64,000 bases of DNA, taken from Tundrisphaera lichenicola (GTDB taxonomy: Bacteria; Planctomycetota; Planctomycetia; Isosphaerales; Isosphaeraceae). Every line of letters begins with the position of its first letter. The first letter of the stretch is position 1. The notes beneath the pieces are model-generated. The model was given only the letters and a program-made list of their open reading frames with translations, was not told the DNA's origin and ran no database searches. The stretch covers positions 7,316,001 to 7,380,000 of the forward strand of contig NZ_CP195106.1 of the NCBI RefSeq assembly GCF_051175385.1, read 5' to 3'. Below, piece after piece: positions 18,762 through 27,316 of the stretch. A program made the translations under genes and the position numbers.

Positions 18762-18962
18762 TCACAGGTCGGTACAACGCCCCTCGCGCAAGTCGCCCAG
18801 GGCTTCATCGACCAGAGCATCCAGTCGGCCCTCGGTGGCATCCTGCTCGAACTGTCGGTCCCAGGCAGCCGCGTCGTACTCGGCAAACCAGGCGCGAGGT
18901 TCGACAAGCTCGTCTTCGGGGAGCTTGCGCATGGCGTCCTCGATCTCGCGGATGGTACTCAT
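18762..18962 (-). CDS. Orphan antitoxin-like protein
   Basis: 66 residues: a short helical, charged protein (MSTIREIEDAMRKLPEDELVEP..AAWDRQFEQDATEGRLDALVDEALGDLREG), resembling the antitoxin half of RelE/ParE-type addiction modules. Downstream on its strand there is no toxin gene, only the inverted repeat at 18633-18715, so it appears orphaned. The assignment is by composition and pattern, not a clear motif. Confidence 0.6.
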   Translation of the reverse strand: MSTIREIEDAMRKLPEDELVEPRAWFAEYDAAAWDRQFEQDATEGRLDALVDEALGDLREGRCTDL

Positions 18963-19076
18963 AACCCCAGCGTATCTCCCGCGGCCTGACAGGGCAATGG
19001 ATCAAATAGGCCGACAAGAGGCATAACGTCCTTGTCCGTCAGGGGGAGCGACAGGCATTGAGACGTTGCAGGCCAC

Positions 19077-19625
19077 TCACCCCCACCGGGCCCAGGCCAC
19101 CACCGCGACGACCTGCGCCGCGATCACGCAGGCGAACGGGATCAGGAAGGCGGGCTTGCGGGTCTTGTGCCTCAGGACGAACATGGCAATCGCGGCGGCG
19201 GGCGATCCTCCGATCAGGGCCAGGCCGAGCAGGGCGGCCTCGGGGACCCGGCGCTCGTCCCGGCCGGCCCGGCGCTTGTCCCAGGCGTAGGCGATCCAGG
19301 TGGCCAGCCAGATCGCGCCCAGGTAGGCCCCCACCCAGCCGACCCCCGCCTTGTGCAGGCCTCCGGTCACGCCGAGCAGGATCGCGACGAGCAGGCCGAA
19401 GGCCGACATGGTGGGCGAGAGCCCGACCCGACCGGGGACGACCCTCGTGGCCCTGGGCCCCTTGTCGGTGGGCTCGGCGACGAACTCGACCCTCTGGCCC
19501 GACTTCAGGGCCTTCCGGCCGTCGACCGCCGTGATGTGGACGAAGACGTCCTCGCGATACTCGGCCGAACGGATGAACCCGAACCCCTTGTGGAGGTCGA
19601 ACGAGACGACGATGCCCGATGCCAT
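19077..19625 (-). CDS. Cold-shock domain fused to DUF1294 membrane domain
   Basis: 182 residues. The N-terminal cold-shock domain (about 1-65) has the RNP1-type KGFGFIRS and FVHITAV motifs. It is followed by a membrane domain with hydrophobic stretches near 75-95, 100-115, 132-150 and 160-180 and the DUF1294 signature AYAWDKRRA...RVPEAALLGLALIGGSPAA. This CSD-DUF1294 fusion is a recognised architecture whose role is not settled; it may couple nucleic-acid binding to the membrane. The gene is divergent from the MFS transporter. Confidence 0.9.
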   Translation of the reverse strand: MASGIVVSFDLHKGFGFIRSAEYREDVFVHITAVDGRKALKSGQRVEFVAEPTDKGPRATRVVPGRVGLSPTMSAFGLLVAILLGVTGGLHKAGVGWVGAYLGAIWLATWIAYAWDKRRAGRDERRVPEAALLGLALIGGSPAAAIAMFVLRHKTRKPAFLIPFACVIAAQVVAVVAWARWG

Positions 19626-19831
19626 GCGAATCCGCTCTCCCGATCGTGTGGTATCGGACCATCGTAGCCTCGAAAGCCGACCTTGGCGAGCGGATGCTCC
19701 CGTCGGCCATTTCGATCGCCAAAGATGCCAGACGTTTGCGGCGAGGCGGATCGCGCGTTAGTTTCGGAATCCATCGGGGCGGCGCCCACTCTTCCTCGAC
19801 GCCCCCGGACCGAACCGCGAGCCACCCAATC

Positions 19832-21244
19832 ATGGCGAAATCGTCCTCCTCATCCGACCCGTCCCCGGTGCGCCCGCCCCTCGACCGTGCGCGGGCCAAG
19901 GCCTATGCCCGGCTCCTGCCTTTGCTCTTCTTCAGCTACATGATCGCCTATGTCGATCGATCCAACGTGGCGATCGCCGCCCTGACGATGAAGCGGGACC
20001 TGCCCGCCTTCACCGACGCGGTGATCGGCTTCGCCAGCGGGATCTTCTTCGTCGGCTACTTCCTCCTGGAGATCCCCGGGACCCTGATCGTGGAGCGTTG
20101 GAGCGCCCGCAAGTGGATCTGCCGGATCATGGTCACCTGGGGTTTCGTGGCCGCCCTGACGGCCATCGTGACCGTCCCCTGGCACTTCTACGTGATCCGG
20201 TTCCTCCTGGGGCTGGCCGAGGCCGGATTCTATCCCGGGGTGATCGTCTACCTGACCCACTGGTTCCCCAGCCGCGACCGGGCCAGGGCGCTGGCCTATT
20301 TCTTCGTCGCCACGCCGATCGCGCAGTTCGTCAGCCCGAAACTCTCGAACATCCTCCTGAAGATCGGGACCGACGAGATGGTCAACGGCGTGATGGTCCA
20401 TCATCCCGAGGTCTGGGGGATGGAGGGCTGGCAATGGGTCTACATCGCCTGGGGGATCCCGGCGGTCCTCCTGGGGATCGTGGTCCTGTTTTATCTGACC
20501 GATCGCCCGGCCCAGGCGAAGTGGCTGGACCCCGAGGAACGCGAGGCCCTGGAGCTGGAGCTGAAGCGTGAGAAAGAGTTGCACGCCGGCAGCAACCGGC
20601 ACATGACCGTGCTCCAGGCGCTCAGCCATCCCAAGGTCCTGATCCTGGCCGCCGCCTACTTCTTCGTGGTGACGGGCAACTACGGGATCGAGTTCTTCAT
20701 GCCGAGCATCCTGGAGAGCCTCTACTCGATCAAGCTCGACCAGATCACCTGGCTGGTGATCCTCCCGCCGATCGGGTCGCTGGTCGGCCAGCTCGTGATC
20801 GGCTGGAGTTCCGACAAGACCGGCGAGCGCCGGCTCCACACGGCCTTGCCGATCTACATGGGTGCGGCGGCCCTGGGGGTGATGGTCCTGATGGAGAAGC
20901 CGCCGCTCTGGCTGACCGTCGGCCTGTTCATCGCGGCGATGACCGGCCTGAAGGCGTACCTTCCGGCCTTCTGGTCGCTGCCCAACCTGTTCCTGGCCGA
21001 GAGCGCCGCCGCCGGGAGCATCGGCCTGATCAACTCGGTGGGCAACCTCGGGGGCGCGGTCGGCCCCTCGGTGATGGGGGTCGTCAAGACCACCACCGGC
21101 TCCTTCCGGGGCGGCCTGACCTATCTGGCGGTCTCGATGGCCATCTCCGCCACGATCATCATGATGCTCGGCCTGGGCAAGCGAGTCCCGAAGGCGAATG
21201 CCCATATCGACCCGCTGGCCGAGGCACTGGCCGAGCCGACCTGA
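19832..21244 (+). CDS. MFS transporter, anion:cation symporter type
   Basis: 470 residues with twelve predicted hydrophobic segments. The N-terminus (LLPLLFFSYMIAYVDRSNVAIAAL) and the FASGIFFVGYFLLEIPGTLIVERWSARKWICRIM stretch are the hallmark of the ACS branch of the major facilitator superfamily (tartrate, hexuronate, phthalate-type organic anions). The substrate cannot be decided. The frame is open upstream; the ATG at 19832 begins the protein-like part. No catabolic gene is adjacent to hint at the substrate. Confidence 0.9.
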   Translation: MAKSSSSSDPSPVRPPLDRARAKAYARLLPLLFFSYMIAYVDRSNVAIAALTMKRDLPAFTDAVIGFASGIFFVGYFLLEIPGTLIVERWSARKWICRIMVTWGFVAALTAIVTVPWHFYVIRFLLGLAEAGFYPGVIVYLTHWFPSRDRARALAYFFVATPIAQFVSPKLSNILLKIGTDEMVNGVMVHHPEVWGMEGWQWVYIAWGIPAVLLGIVVLFYLTDRPAQAKWLDPEEREALELELKREKELHAGSNRHMTVLQALSHPKVLILAAAYFFVVTGNYGIEFFMPSILESLYSIKLDQITWLVILPPIGSLVGQLVIGWSSDKTGERRLHTALPIYMGAAALGVMVLMEKPPLWLTVGLFIAAMTGLKAYLPAFWSLPNLFLAESAAAGSIGLINSVGNLGGAVGPSVMGVVKTTTGSFRGGLTYLAVSMAISATIIMMLGLGKRVPKANAHIDPLAEALAEPT

Positions 21245-21270
21245 ACCGTGATGAATTCTCCCTCACCCCA

Positions 21271-21326
21271 ACCCTCTCCCAGCGGGAGAGGGAGCCTGAA
21301 ATTCCCCTCTCCCGCTGGGAGAGGGT
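21271..21326. repeat. REP-like 22-bp inverted repeat after the MFS gene
   Basis: Arms at 21271-21292 and 21305-21326 (CCCTCTCCCAGCGGGAGAGGG type) are perfect reverse complements. An outer imperfect pair (CCCTCACCC near 21260 and GGGTGAGGG near 21340) extends the palindrome. Related CTCTCCC/GGGAGAGG repeats occur inside the gene at 22778-24571. It could also terminate the two convergent transcripts. Confidence 0.8.
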
Positions 21327-21421
21327 GGCCGAAGGCCGGGTGAGGGTCCCCTCCGATCCGTCAGACGGGGCCGCAATGGCCCTCGGCCACCACCGAATTC
21401 GGCGAGTCCTTCGGAATCCGC

Positions 21422-22648
21422 TCAGCCCTGGGGCGAGGCGGCCTGGCCGGACGGGGCGACTCCCTGGGCACTCGGGGCGACGGCGGCGGGGACCATCACC
21501 GTCCGGGTCACCGGGACCTGGCGGGTCACCGTCCGGGGGACGCAGGTCGTGGTGGTCACCGGGACCTGCTCGGTCACGGTGAAGGCCACCTGCTTCGACA
21601 TCAGCTCGGTCACCTGATGCGACCTGGTGGTCATCACCGTCACCGTGTACGGCTCGGGGACGCTGTAGGGGACCTGGCGGGTCGTGGTCTCGGTGATCTG
21701 GCGGAAGTTCGTGGTCATCACCGTGACGGGGACCTGCTCGGGCACCAGGGTCGGGACCTGGCGGGTCTGCGTCTCGGGGACGAATCGAGTCTTCGTGGTC
21801 GGGACCATCTCGGTCCGCTGCTCGGCGACGTACCTGGTGACCTGCGTGGGGACCATCTCCACCTTGGTCTCGGTGACGTGGTGGGTGACCTCGACCGGCT
21901 TCTGGCGATACTCGGTCGTGGTGACGTCGTGCGTCTCCTTGATCTCGCGGGTGACGGCCTTCTTGGTCATGGCCTGCGGGCTCGCCTGGGGGCTGGCCTG
22001 GCCGCTGGCCACCGGCACATCCACATACTCGGTGACCGTCCGGACGGTCGTCACCGGCTTGGTCACGCTGTAGGGCTCGCTGATCATGACCGTCCTGGTG
22101 ACCGGCTTGATCACCGTCGAGGTCCGAGGCTGATTGACCGTCTCCGTCACCGGCTTCCTGTCGGTCACGGTCCGCGCGACCTGGACCGTCTCGGTCACCG
22201 GCTTCTGGACCGTGTAGGACTCGGTCCGGTACTCGGTCCGGTAGCGGGTCTCCATCTTCGTGGTCGGCACCTGCTCGGAAACGGTCCGGGTCACCGGGAC
22301 CGTCTCGGTCTTGTACTCGGTCCGATACCGGGTCTTCGACTGGGTCACGGGGACCTGCTCGCAGACCGTCCGGGTGACGGGGACCTGCTCGGTCCGGTAC
22401 TCGGTCCGGTAGCGGGTCTCCATCTTCGTGGTCGGCACCCGGTCGTAGACCGTCTCGGTCACGGTCTCGTAGGTCGTCTCGACCTTCGGGACCATCGCCG
22501 GGCCGGCCTCGCAGTCGCAAGCGACGACCGGAGCCGAGTGCTTACCCTTATGGAAGTGGCCGAAAGCCAGGGCGTCCCCGGCGCCCGCCAGGGTCAGACC
22601 GAACGCCAGGCCCCAGGCCGGCCGGATCTTCGTCGCCAGACTGCTCAT
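21422..22648 (-). CDS. Repetitive Thr/Val-rich secreted protein (YTV-like)
   Basis: 408 residues: an N-terminal signal peptide (LAFGLTLAGAGDALA) followed by about 330 residues of short beta-type repeats rich in threonine, valine and proline. Examples are TETVYDRVPTTKMETRYR, TEYRTEQVPVTRTVCEQVP and PYSVPEPYTVTVMTT. This resembles the YTV-type repeats described in extracellular planctomycete proteins, a possible cell-surface or proteinaceous-wall material. The tail is low complexity (APSAQGVAPSGQAASPQG). The start at 22648 follows GGGAGACGCGAC. Confidence 0.75.
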   Translation of the reverse strand: MSSLATKIRPAWGLAFGLTLAGAGDALAFGHFHKGKHSAPVVACDCEAGPAMVPKVETTYETVTETVYDRVPTTKMETRYRTEYRTEQVPVTRTVCEQVPVTQSKTRYRTEYKTETVPVTRTVSEQVPTTKMETRYRTEYRTESYTVQKPVTETVQVARTVTDRKPVTETVNQPRTSTVIKPVTRTVMISEPYSVTKPVTTVRTVTEYVDVPVASGQASPQASPQAMTKKAVTREIKETHDVTTTEYRQKPVEVTHHVTETKVEMVPTQVTRYVAEQRTEMVPTTKTRFVPETQTRQVPTLVPEQVPVTVMTTNFRQITETTTRQVPYSVPEPYTVTVMTTRSHQVTELMSKQVAFTVTEQVPVTTTTCVPRTVTRQVPVTRTVMVPAAVAPSAQGVAPSGQAASPQG

Positions 22649-22777
22649 GTCGCGTCTCCCGGTTGTGCGTCTCGACTGTGGATTCGTCGTGCCGGGCCAG
22701 CGCGGCCGACCCAGTTCCCCCATCCTAACGGGAGATCTGGGTAATTTACATAGAAAACGGACGATTTGCCGGCATGT

Positions 22778-24571
22778 TCAGCGAGTCACGGGATCGACCC
22801 GGAAGAGGGCGAAGGTCCGGTCGAAGCGGTCGGCGGGCCCTTGGGTCACGCTCTCCACCCGTCCAAGCTCGCGGAGGGCAGGGAGGTCGCGTTCCCGACC
22901 CACCAGCGCATAGGGTCCTGGTCCGGGCGGGCGGGCCGCGAGGTCTTCGACCCCCTGACGCCAGACGGCGGGCCTCTCCAGCGAGTAGAGCCGGATGGCC
23001 CAGTCGTGGGGCATCGGCCCGAACGGGGTGGGGTAGGGGTTGCGGTCCCAATCCTCGTAGAGGAAGACCAGGGGCGTCGCCCGTTCGACTTGCCGGCCGA
23101 CCTGCTCGACGAAGGCCCACTCGCGCCCTCGACGGTCGAGCCGGGGGCCGAGGATCAGGTGCCCCAGGCCCGAGCCCAGGCCGAGGGCCAGGAACAGGAG
23201 CACCGCCCCTCGGAGGACCCGGAACTCGGACCACCCCCGGAGTCGGAGCCGGGCCCCGACGCGAATCAGCCCCAGCGCCGCCCAGACCGAGAGTGGGGGC
23301 AGGGCATGGATGGCGTAGTGGGCATTCTTGACCGTCGCCGTCGAGAGGACCAGGACCGGCACGACCGCCCAGGCCCAGAGCAAGCGATCCGGCCCCCCTC
23401 GTCGAGCGATCGCCCGGACGATCGAAGGCCCCGCGCCGATCAGGGCCAGCGGGGTCCAGGGCATCGCCTGGAGCAGGACCGCCGGGACATATTGCCACCA
23501 GGGACCGCCGATGAAGTGCTCGGGCTGGCTCGAAAGCCGGTCGGTCACGTGCAAGGCCCAGAGCGAGACCGCCGAGGGGAGCCGGACCGCCGCCAGGACC
23601 GGCCAGGTCAGCGCCAGGACCCCCGCCAGGCACCATCCCCAGGGGTTCCGCAAGGCCCGGAACCCCCGCCGGTCGCGATCCCAGAGCAAGACCACCACGA
23701 TCGCCGAGCCCGCCAGGACCGCACCGAAGCCGATCCCCTTGGCCAGGGCCGAGGCCCCCAGGCCAGCGAAGAAGGCCCATCGCCAGTAGGGGGAAGGGGG
23801 GGCTTCCAGGGGAGGGTCGGGACGAAGCGCGAGTCCGCCTCTCCCCGAGAGAGAACCGAGGTTAGGGTCTTCGCTTCCTCCCTCTCCCCCCGGGAGAGGG
23901 TCGGGGTGAGGGTCTTCGACCGACCAGGACGGCTCCAGATCAGAAGATCGGATCATCAGCGATGAGGCGGCGACCCTCTCCCCCGGCCCCTCTCCCCGAG
24001 GGGGAGGGGAGGCAGACGCGACGAGCGAGGATCTGAACCCGGCCAGCAGCCGACGCCTCGTCAGGTGCGGCCCGCGAGCCACCCCGACGGATTCCCCCGA
24101 CCGGAGTCGGTCGAACGCCAGGATCGTCCCGGTGACGAGGCAGGCCAGCAGGATATCGGCCTCGGCCAGGCGTCCCCGGAGGATCGTCCACATCGTGGTC
24201 GCCTGGATCAGGCCGGCGAGCCATCCCACGTTCGGCCCGAACCGCCTCGACGCGAACCCGGCGATCCCCAGGGTCATCAGGCAGGCCACGACCGCCGAAG
24301 GGGCCCGCGCGGCGAACTCGCTCACCTCGCCGGTCACCAGGCCCACGACAGCCACCAGCCAGGTGGCCAGCGGGGGCTTCTCCAGCCAGGGCTGGCCGTC
24401 GATCGTCGAGACGATCCAGGAACCGCCCGAGATCATCTCGCGAGCCGCCTGCGCGACGAACGCCTCGTGATAGGTCAGACGCCCCGATGACCCCAGGCCG
24501 ATCCCCATCGAGAGGGCCGACAGGCCCACGATCGAGGCCAGACGCGCCACCCCTAACCGATTCTCGGGCAT
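22778..24571 (-). CDS. GT-C family glycosyltransferase (ArnT/PMT-like), with in-frame insertion
   Basis: 597 residues of an integral membrane glycosyltransferase. Motifs: RLTYHEAFVAQAAREMI (first lumenal loop; Glu instead of the usual Asp-Glu pair), WLEKPPLATWLVAV, WWQYVPAVLLQAMPW and about ten hydrophobic segments. It transfers a sugar from a polyprenyl carrier to an unknown lipid or protein acceptor. Residues about 177-258 are a proline/glycine-rich stretch (PPPRGEGPGERV, PHPDPLPGGEGG) coinciding with palindromic repeat DNA, so a repeat seems to have been inserted in frame. The ATG at 24571 begins the conserved part. Confidence 0.82.
   Translation of the reverse strand: MPENRLGVARLASIVGLSALSMGIGLGSSGRLTYHEAFVAQAAREMISGGSWIVSTIDGQPWLEKPPLATWLVAVVGLVTGEVSEFAARAPSAVVACLMTLGIAGFASRRFGPNVGWLAGLIQATTMWTILRGRLAEADILLACLVTGTILAFDRLRSGESVGVARGPHLTRRRLLAGFRSSLVASASPPPRGEGPGERVAASSLMIRSSDLEPSWSVEDPHPDPLPGGEGGSEDPNLGSLSGRGGLALRPDPPLEAPPSPYWRWAFFAGLGASALAKGIGFGAVLAGSAIVVVLLWDRDRRGFRALRNPWGWCLAGVLALTWPVLAAVRLPSAVSLWALHVTDRLSSQPEHFIGGPWWQYVPAVLLQAMPWTPLALIGAGPSIVRAIARRGGPDRLLWAWAVVPVLVLSTATVKNAHYAIHALPPLSVWAALGLIRVGARLRLRGWSEFRVLRGAVLLFLALGLGSGLGHLILGPRLDRRGREWAFVEQVGRQVERATPLVFLYEDWDRNPYPTPFGPMPHDWAIRLYSLERPAVWRQGVEDLAARPPGPGPYALVGRERDLPALRELGRVESVTQGPADRFDRTFALFRVDPVTR
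23800..24040. repeat. REP-like palindromic repeats inside the glycosyltransferase gene
   Basis: This segment holds CCCTCTCCCCCCGGGAGAGG (about 23880-23900) and a second palindrome-like run around 23983-24010 (CCCCTCTCCCC..GGGGAGGGG), the same motif family as at 21271. Translated on the minus strand it gives the low-complexity residues 177-258 of the glycosyltransferase, which do not fit the rest of the protein. Confidence 0.7.
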
Positions 24572-24766
24572 GACGTTCGGACCCTCCCTGGCCCCGCTCC
24601 ACGCCGATCGAGCCGGGACCGAGCCCCGACGCCCCGGCATCCTAACCCAATAGCCCATCCCCGACGAGCCGGAATCTCTTGATGTCATTCCGGTTGACGC
24701 CAGGACACGGGGCATTTAGCCTGGATTGCACAACTCACCCAGATTACGCCGCAGAGAGCCACACCC

Positions 24767-25417
24767 ATGAAGAATCACCGCGAGCGGTTCCGACGGGCCC
24801 TGGGCTTCGAGCAGGCCGAGGACCGGACCCTCACCACGCTGATCTTCGTGCTCAACGGCAACGCCTTCCGACCGGCGCGGCCGAGTTCCCTGACCGCCGA
24901 CGCCGCGAGGGTGCTCAAGAAGGCGGGCCACCAGGCGATCCAGATCGCCACGCCCGAGATCAATTCGGGGGCCGCCTTCGACCAGTTGGCCCGGAAGATC
25001 GCCTCGATCGCCCACGGTCGGCCGATCGGGATCGTCGGCTTCAGCGCGGGGGGGAGCCTGGCCGCTCGGTTAGCTGGGGTCGCCAAGCTCCACGTCAAGG
25101 CCGCCCTCGACTACTACGGGCCTGCCGACTTCCGCGACTATCTCGACCGGCACCAAGGCGATGCCTTCTACCGGGCCGTCGTCGGCCGAGTCCATTTCAA
25201 ACCCTCGGCGATCCGCATGCTCAGCGGCCCGATCCAGACCTCGGCCTACGTGGTGGGAGCCTTCGGCCTCGACGATCGGAACGTGGTCGCCTCGGATAGC
25301 ATCGCCAGCTTCCGGAAGGTCATCCCCAACGGACAGACCTACACTTACCCCGGCCCGCACGGGGCCTCGATCAACGCCAGTCCCCCCGCCTTGCGCGACT
25401 TCCTGGCCCACGTCTGA
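24767..25417 (+). CDS. Secreted alpha/beta-hydrolase-like protein
   Basis: 216 residues. The start (FRRALGFEQAEDRTL) resembles the LEDRxL leader common at the N-terminus of planctomycete exported proteins. The body has a nucleophile elbow GFSAGGSLA (Ser93) after a short beta strand, and a late HGAS that could hold the catalytic histidine; D145-G in RHQGDAFY or another Asp could complete the triad. Substrate unknown. It is followed by a palindrome and the toxin-antitoxin pair; its last 40 bp recur at 26290. Confidence 0.72.
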   Translation: MKNHRERFRRALGFEQAEDRTLTTLIFVLNGNAFRPARPSSLTADAARVLKKAGHQAIQIATPEINSGAAFDQLARKIASIAHGRPIGIVGFSAGGSLAARLAGVAKLHVKAALDYYGPADFRDYLDRHQGDAFYRAVVGRVHFKPSAIRMLSGPIQTSAYVVGAFGLDDRNVVASDSIASFRKVIPNGQTYTYPGPHGASINASPPALRDFLAHV

Positions 25418-25484
25418 CTCAGGGCTTATGAATAAGCGGGCCGCCGGAGGCCTTGGAGTGCGGAAGCTTGCTGCCGCTTTCCAC

Positions 25485-25502
25485 CCCGGAGCTTGCTCCG
25501 GG
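25485..25502. repeat. 18-bp palindrome
   Basis: CCCGGAGCTTGCTCCGGG: two 8-bp arms with a 2-bp loop. The core recurs at 43860-43873. It lies about 70 bp downstream of the hydrolase gene. Confidence 0.6.
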
Positions 25503-25602
25503 AGCCATTGGCAGACAAGCCATGGGGCGCCCCCCAGAAGACCTGGGTTCGCCATGCTGGACATCGCTCGCGAGATCGTCGCGCCTTGCCGGGATCGCGG
25601 AA

Positions 25603-25621
25603 TGTTATTACATTGGTAACA
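25603..25621. promoter_or_regulatory. Candidate operator of the toxin-antitoxin operon
   Basis: TGTTA and TAACA arms spaced by 9 bp, immediately upstream (18 bp) of the antitoxin gene and next to a weak promoter-like TTGCCG at 25586. AbrB/MazE-type antitoxins typically bind such sites to repress their own operon; this is an inference from position. Confidence 0.4.
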
Positions 25622-25638
25622 ACACAACGGAGGTCCCG

Positions 25639-25866
25639 ATGGTGGAACTAAAGGTCCGGAAGTTTGGAAATTCGCTGGGCGTCATTTTGCCGAAGGAGGT
25701 CATCGCGCATCTGAATACGCAAGACGGCGCGCCGCTGTATCTGACGGAAGCCCCGGAGGGCGGCTATCGCCTTGTGCCCTACGATCCCGAATTCGAGCAG
25801 AAGATGGCGAAGGCCGAAGAAATCATGCGTCGTTATCGCGACACGCTGCATGTGCTCGCGCAGTGA
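25639..25866 (+). CDS. AbrB/MazE-type antitoxin
   Basis: 75 residues. A swapped-hairpin AbrB domain (VRKFGNSLGVILPKEVIAHLN, residues 5-25) is followed by a charged tail (YDPEFEQKMAKAEEIMRRYRD) that would wrap the toxin. It is preceded by a strong GGAGG ribosome site at 25629-25633. The stop overlaps the start of the Doc-like toxin by GTGA, so the pair is translationally coupled, and it likely autoregulates. The AbrB antitoxin replaces the Phd type more usually paired with Doc. Confidence 0.92.
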   Translation: MVELKVRKFGNSLGVILPKEVIAHLNTQDGAPLYLTEAPEGGYRLVPYDPEFEQKMAKAEEIMRRYRDTLHVLAQ

Positions 25867-26258
25867 GCGAGCCCCTCTGGATTGATGAGGGCCTGTCGCT
25901 GATCATCCACGACCGGCTGCTGGTCCTGCATGGCGGTTCGCCCGGCATCCGGGATCGGGGGCTGCTGCAATCGGCCCTCGCGCGACCTCGGCAACACGCC
26001 GCTTATGCCGAAGCTTCCGAAATCGTCGACCTGGCGGCGATCTTCACGGCGGGGATCGTGAAGAACCATCCCTTCGTCGACGGGAACAAGCGCACCGGCT
26101 TCGTGCTCGGCGTACTGTTCCTGGAACTGAACGGCTACCGTTTTACCGCCACCCAAGAAGATGCGGCGAACGCGGTGCTGGCCCTGGCATCGGGCGAGGT
26201 GGACGATCGAGGATACGCCGCGTTTCTCGCGGCCAATGTCACCCGCACTGAGATCTGA
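25863..26258 (+). CDS. Doc-like death-on-curing toxin (Fic fold)
   Basis: 131 residues. The Fic/Doc signature HPFVDGNKRTGF (His69 to Phe80) is complete, with the N-terminal I-HDRLLVLHGG and the RDRGLLQSALARP region of Doc proteins. Doc toxins phosphorylate elongation factor Tu using ATP in the reversed Fic reaction. The GTG start overlaps the antitoxin stop codon. The two genes form a complete type II module. Confidence 0.93.
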   Translation: MSEPLWIDEGLSLIIHDRLLVLHGGSPGIRDRGLLQSALARPRQHAAYAEASEIVDLAAIFTAGIVKNHPFVDGNKRTGFVLGVLFLELNGYRFTATQEDAANAVLALASGEVDDRGYAAFLAANVTRTEI

Positions 26259-26289
26259 AAGTCTTTGACTCATGGAGACTCGATCGAAG

Positions 26290-26329
26290 CCAGCCCCCCG
26301 CCTTGCGCGACTTCCTGGCCCACGCCTGA
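26290..26329 (+). repeat. Second copy of the hydrolase gene's 3' end
   Basis: The 40 bp at 26290-26329 match 25377-25417 (end of the hydrolase gene) with one deletion and one substitution. A weaker match extends about 15 bp further upstream. The two copies bracket the toxin-antitoxin module. The upper side encodes HGDSIEAS where the intact gene has HGASINAS, so it may be the tail of a lost paralogue. Nothing else is visible in 26330-26510. Confidence 0.75.
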
Positions 26330-26510
26330 ACGGGCCCATCATGGTGAAGCGAACGTCCGTTTCGTGATTCACCGGCAAGCCGGTCGCCTGATGCCTCAAG
26401 CCCGGGGTTTCCGGCGATCTGGTCATCATCCCAGGATGGGCGGTTTGCTTAAATCAGAGCGATTATATCTATTTCTGTTCCGCCTCAAAGGCTGGCACAT
26501 CTCATTCATA

Positions 26511-26615
26511 TGGTGCATCCGGCAAGTAGGATGACGGAGCATGAAATTCGGAAGAATCTAACCCGTAACCCTTTGTGACGGATCGATGTTGTCTCGGGTT
26601 TTGCCGGATGCACCA
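26511..26615. repeat. 105-bp inverted-repeat element, copy 1
   Basis: Terminal arms TGGTGCATCCGGCAA (26511-26525) and its exact complement (26601-26615). CATA follows on the right and precedes on the left. The internal sequence differs from copy 2 at 27317-27420. It lies directly behind the gene ending at 26629 and is less GC-rich than the neighbourhood. Confidence 0.8.
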
Positions 26616-26628
26616 CATAATTGGTCCG

Positions 26629-27279
26629 TTACACTGGTTCGGCTGAAAAACCGGTGCCCACAATGTATGAGTCGAACAGCACGAGCACGGATAGTTCCTC
26701 TTCCTCAGCCTTCCACAGAAGTTCCGAAACACCGTTAGGCCCGTAAACCCGAACTGGCGGATGAGGTGGATAGGGGAAGTATGGTTCAAGACCACTTCCT
26801 TTGAGAACGGAAGCGTATTCTTGGAGGAGTTGATCTGGCCCTTGAGCTAAGACCCCATGACCGTCCGAAAGGCGGTTGTGGATACCGAGGTAGCGATTGA
26901 AGGGTATCCAGCCTCCAGTGACCTGATGGTGCCGCTGGTAGAGGTCCCAGATGAGGCCCTCACGGTTGGCTGGTGGACCTGCGAAGTTGAGTTGGCTGAC
27001 AAGGTCCTTGTAGCCCCACAATAAGACATGGTCGCGGGAGAAAACAACTTCGCCGTGGGCTGCGAACCCGCCTTCCTTCAGGTCGATTTCACGGAGATCA
27101 TCTACCCGGAACACCCAGGATTGATCAGGTATATCTTCCGAGCGGGTCTCGATGAAAACCTCCAGGTGCAAGGCTCGCCCGTCTCGCCGAACGGATCGCC
27201 AGTTTATCGACCATTCTTCGGAAACGCCCAAGCTGTCGGCCCGATCTATGAACGAGAGAAACCCTTCGATAGTGCCCAC
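26629..27279 (-). CDS. Hypothetical protein bracketed by two repeat elements
   Basis: 216 residues, no signal peptide or membrane segment, no recognised domain. It has a mixed, evenly charged composition (SINWRSVRRDGRALHLEVFIETRSED; EGLIWDLYQRHHQVTGG) and a lower GC content than its neighbours, suggesting transfer. The GTG start at 27279 follows AGGAG by seven bases. On its strand, element copy 2 lies 37 bp upstream of the start and copy 1 lies 13 bp after the stop, a single-gene cassette arrangement. Function unknown; do not infer a role from position. Confidence 0.7.
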   Translation of the reverse strand: MGTIEGFLSFIDRADSLGVSEEWSINWRSVRRDGRALHLEVFIETRSEDIPDQSWVFRVDDLREIDLKEGGFAAHGEVVFSRDHVLLWGYKDLVSQLNFAGPPANREGLIWDLYQRHHQVTGGWIPFNRYLGIHNRLSDGHGVLAQGPDQLLQEYASVLKGSGLEPYFPYPPHPPVRVYGPNGVSELLWKAEEEELSVLVLFDSYIVGTGFSAEPV

Positions 27280-27316
27280 CTGCTACTCCTAAGCATGCTG
27301 TCATCAGTGTTCTCTA

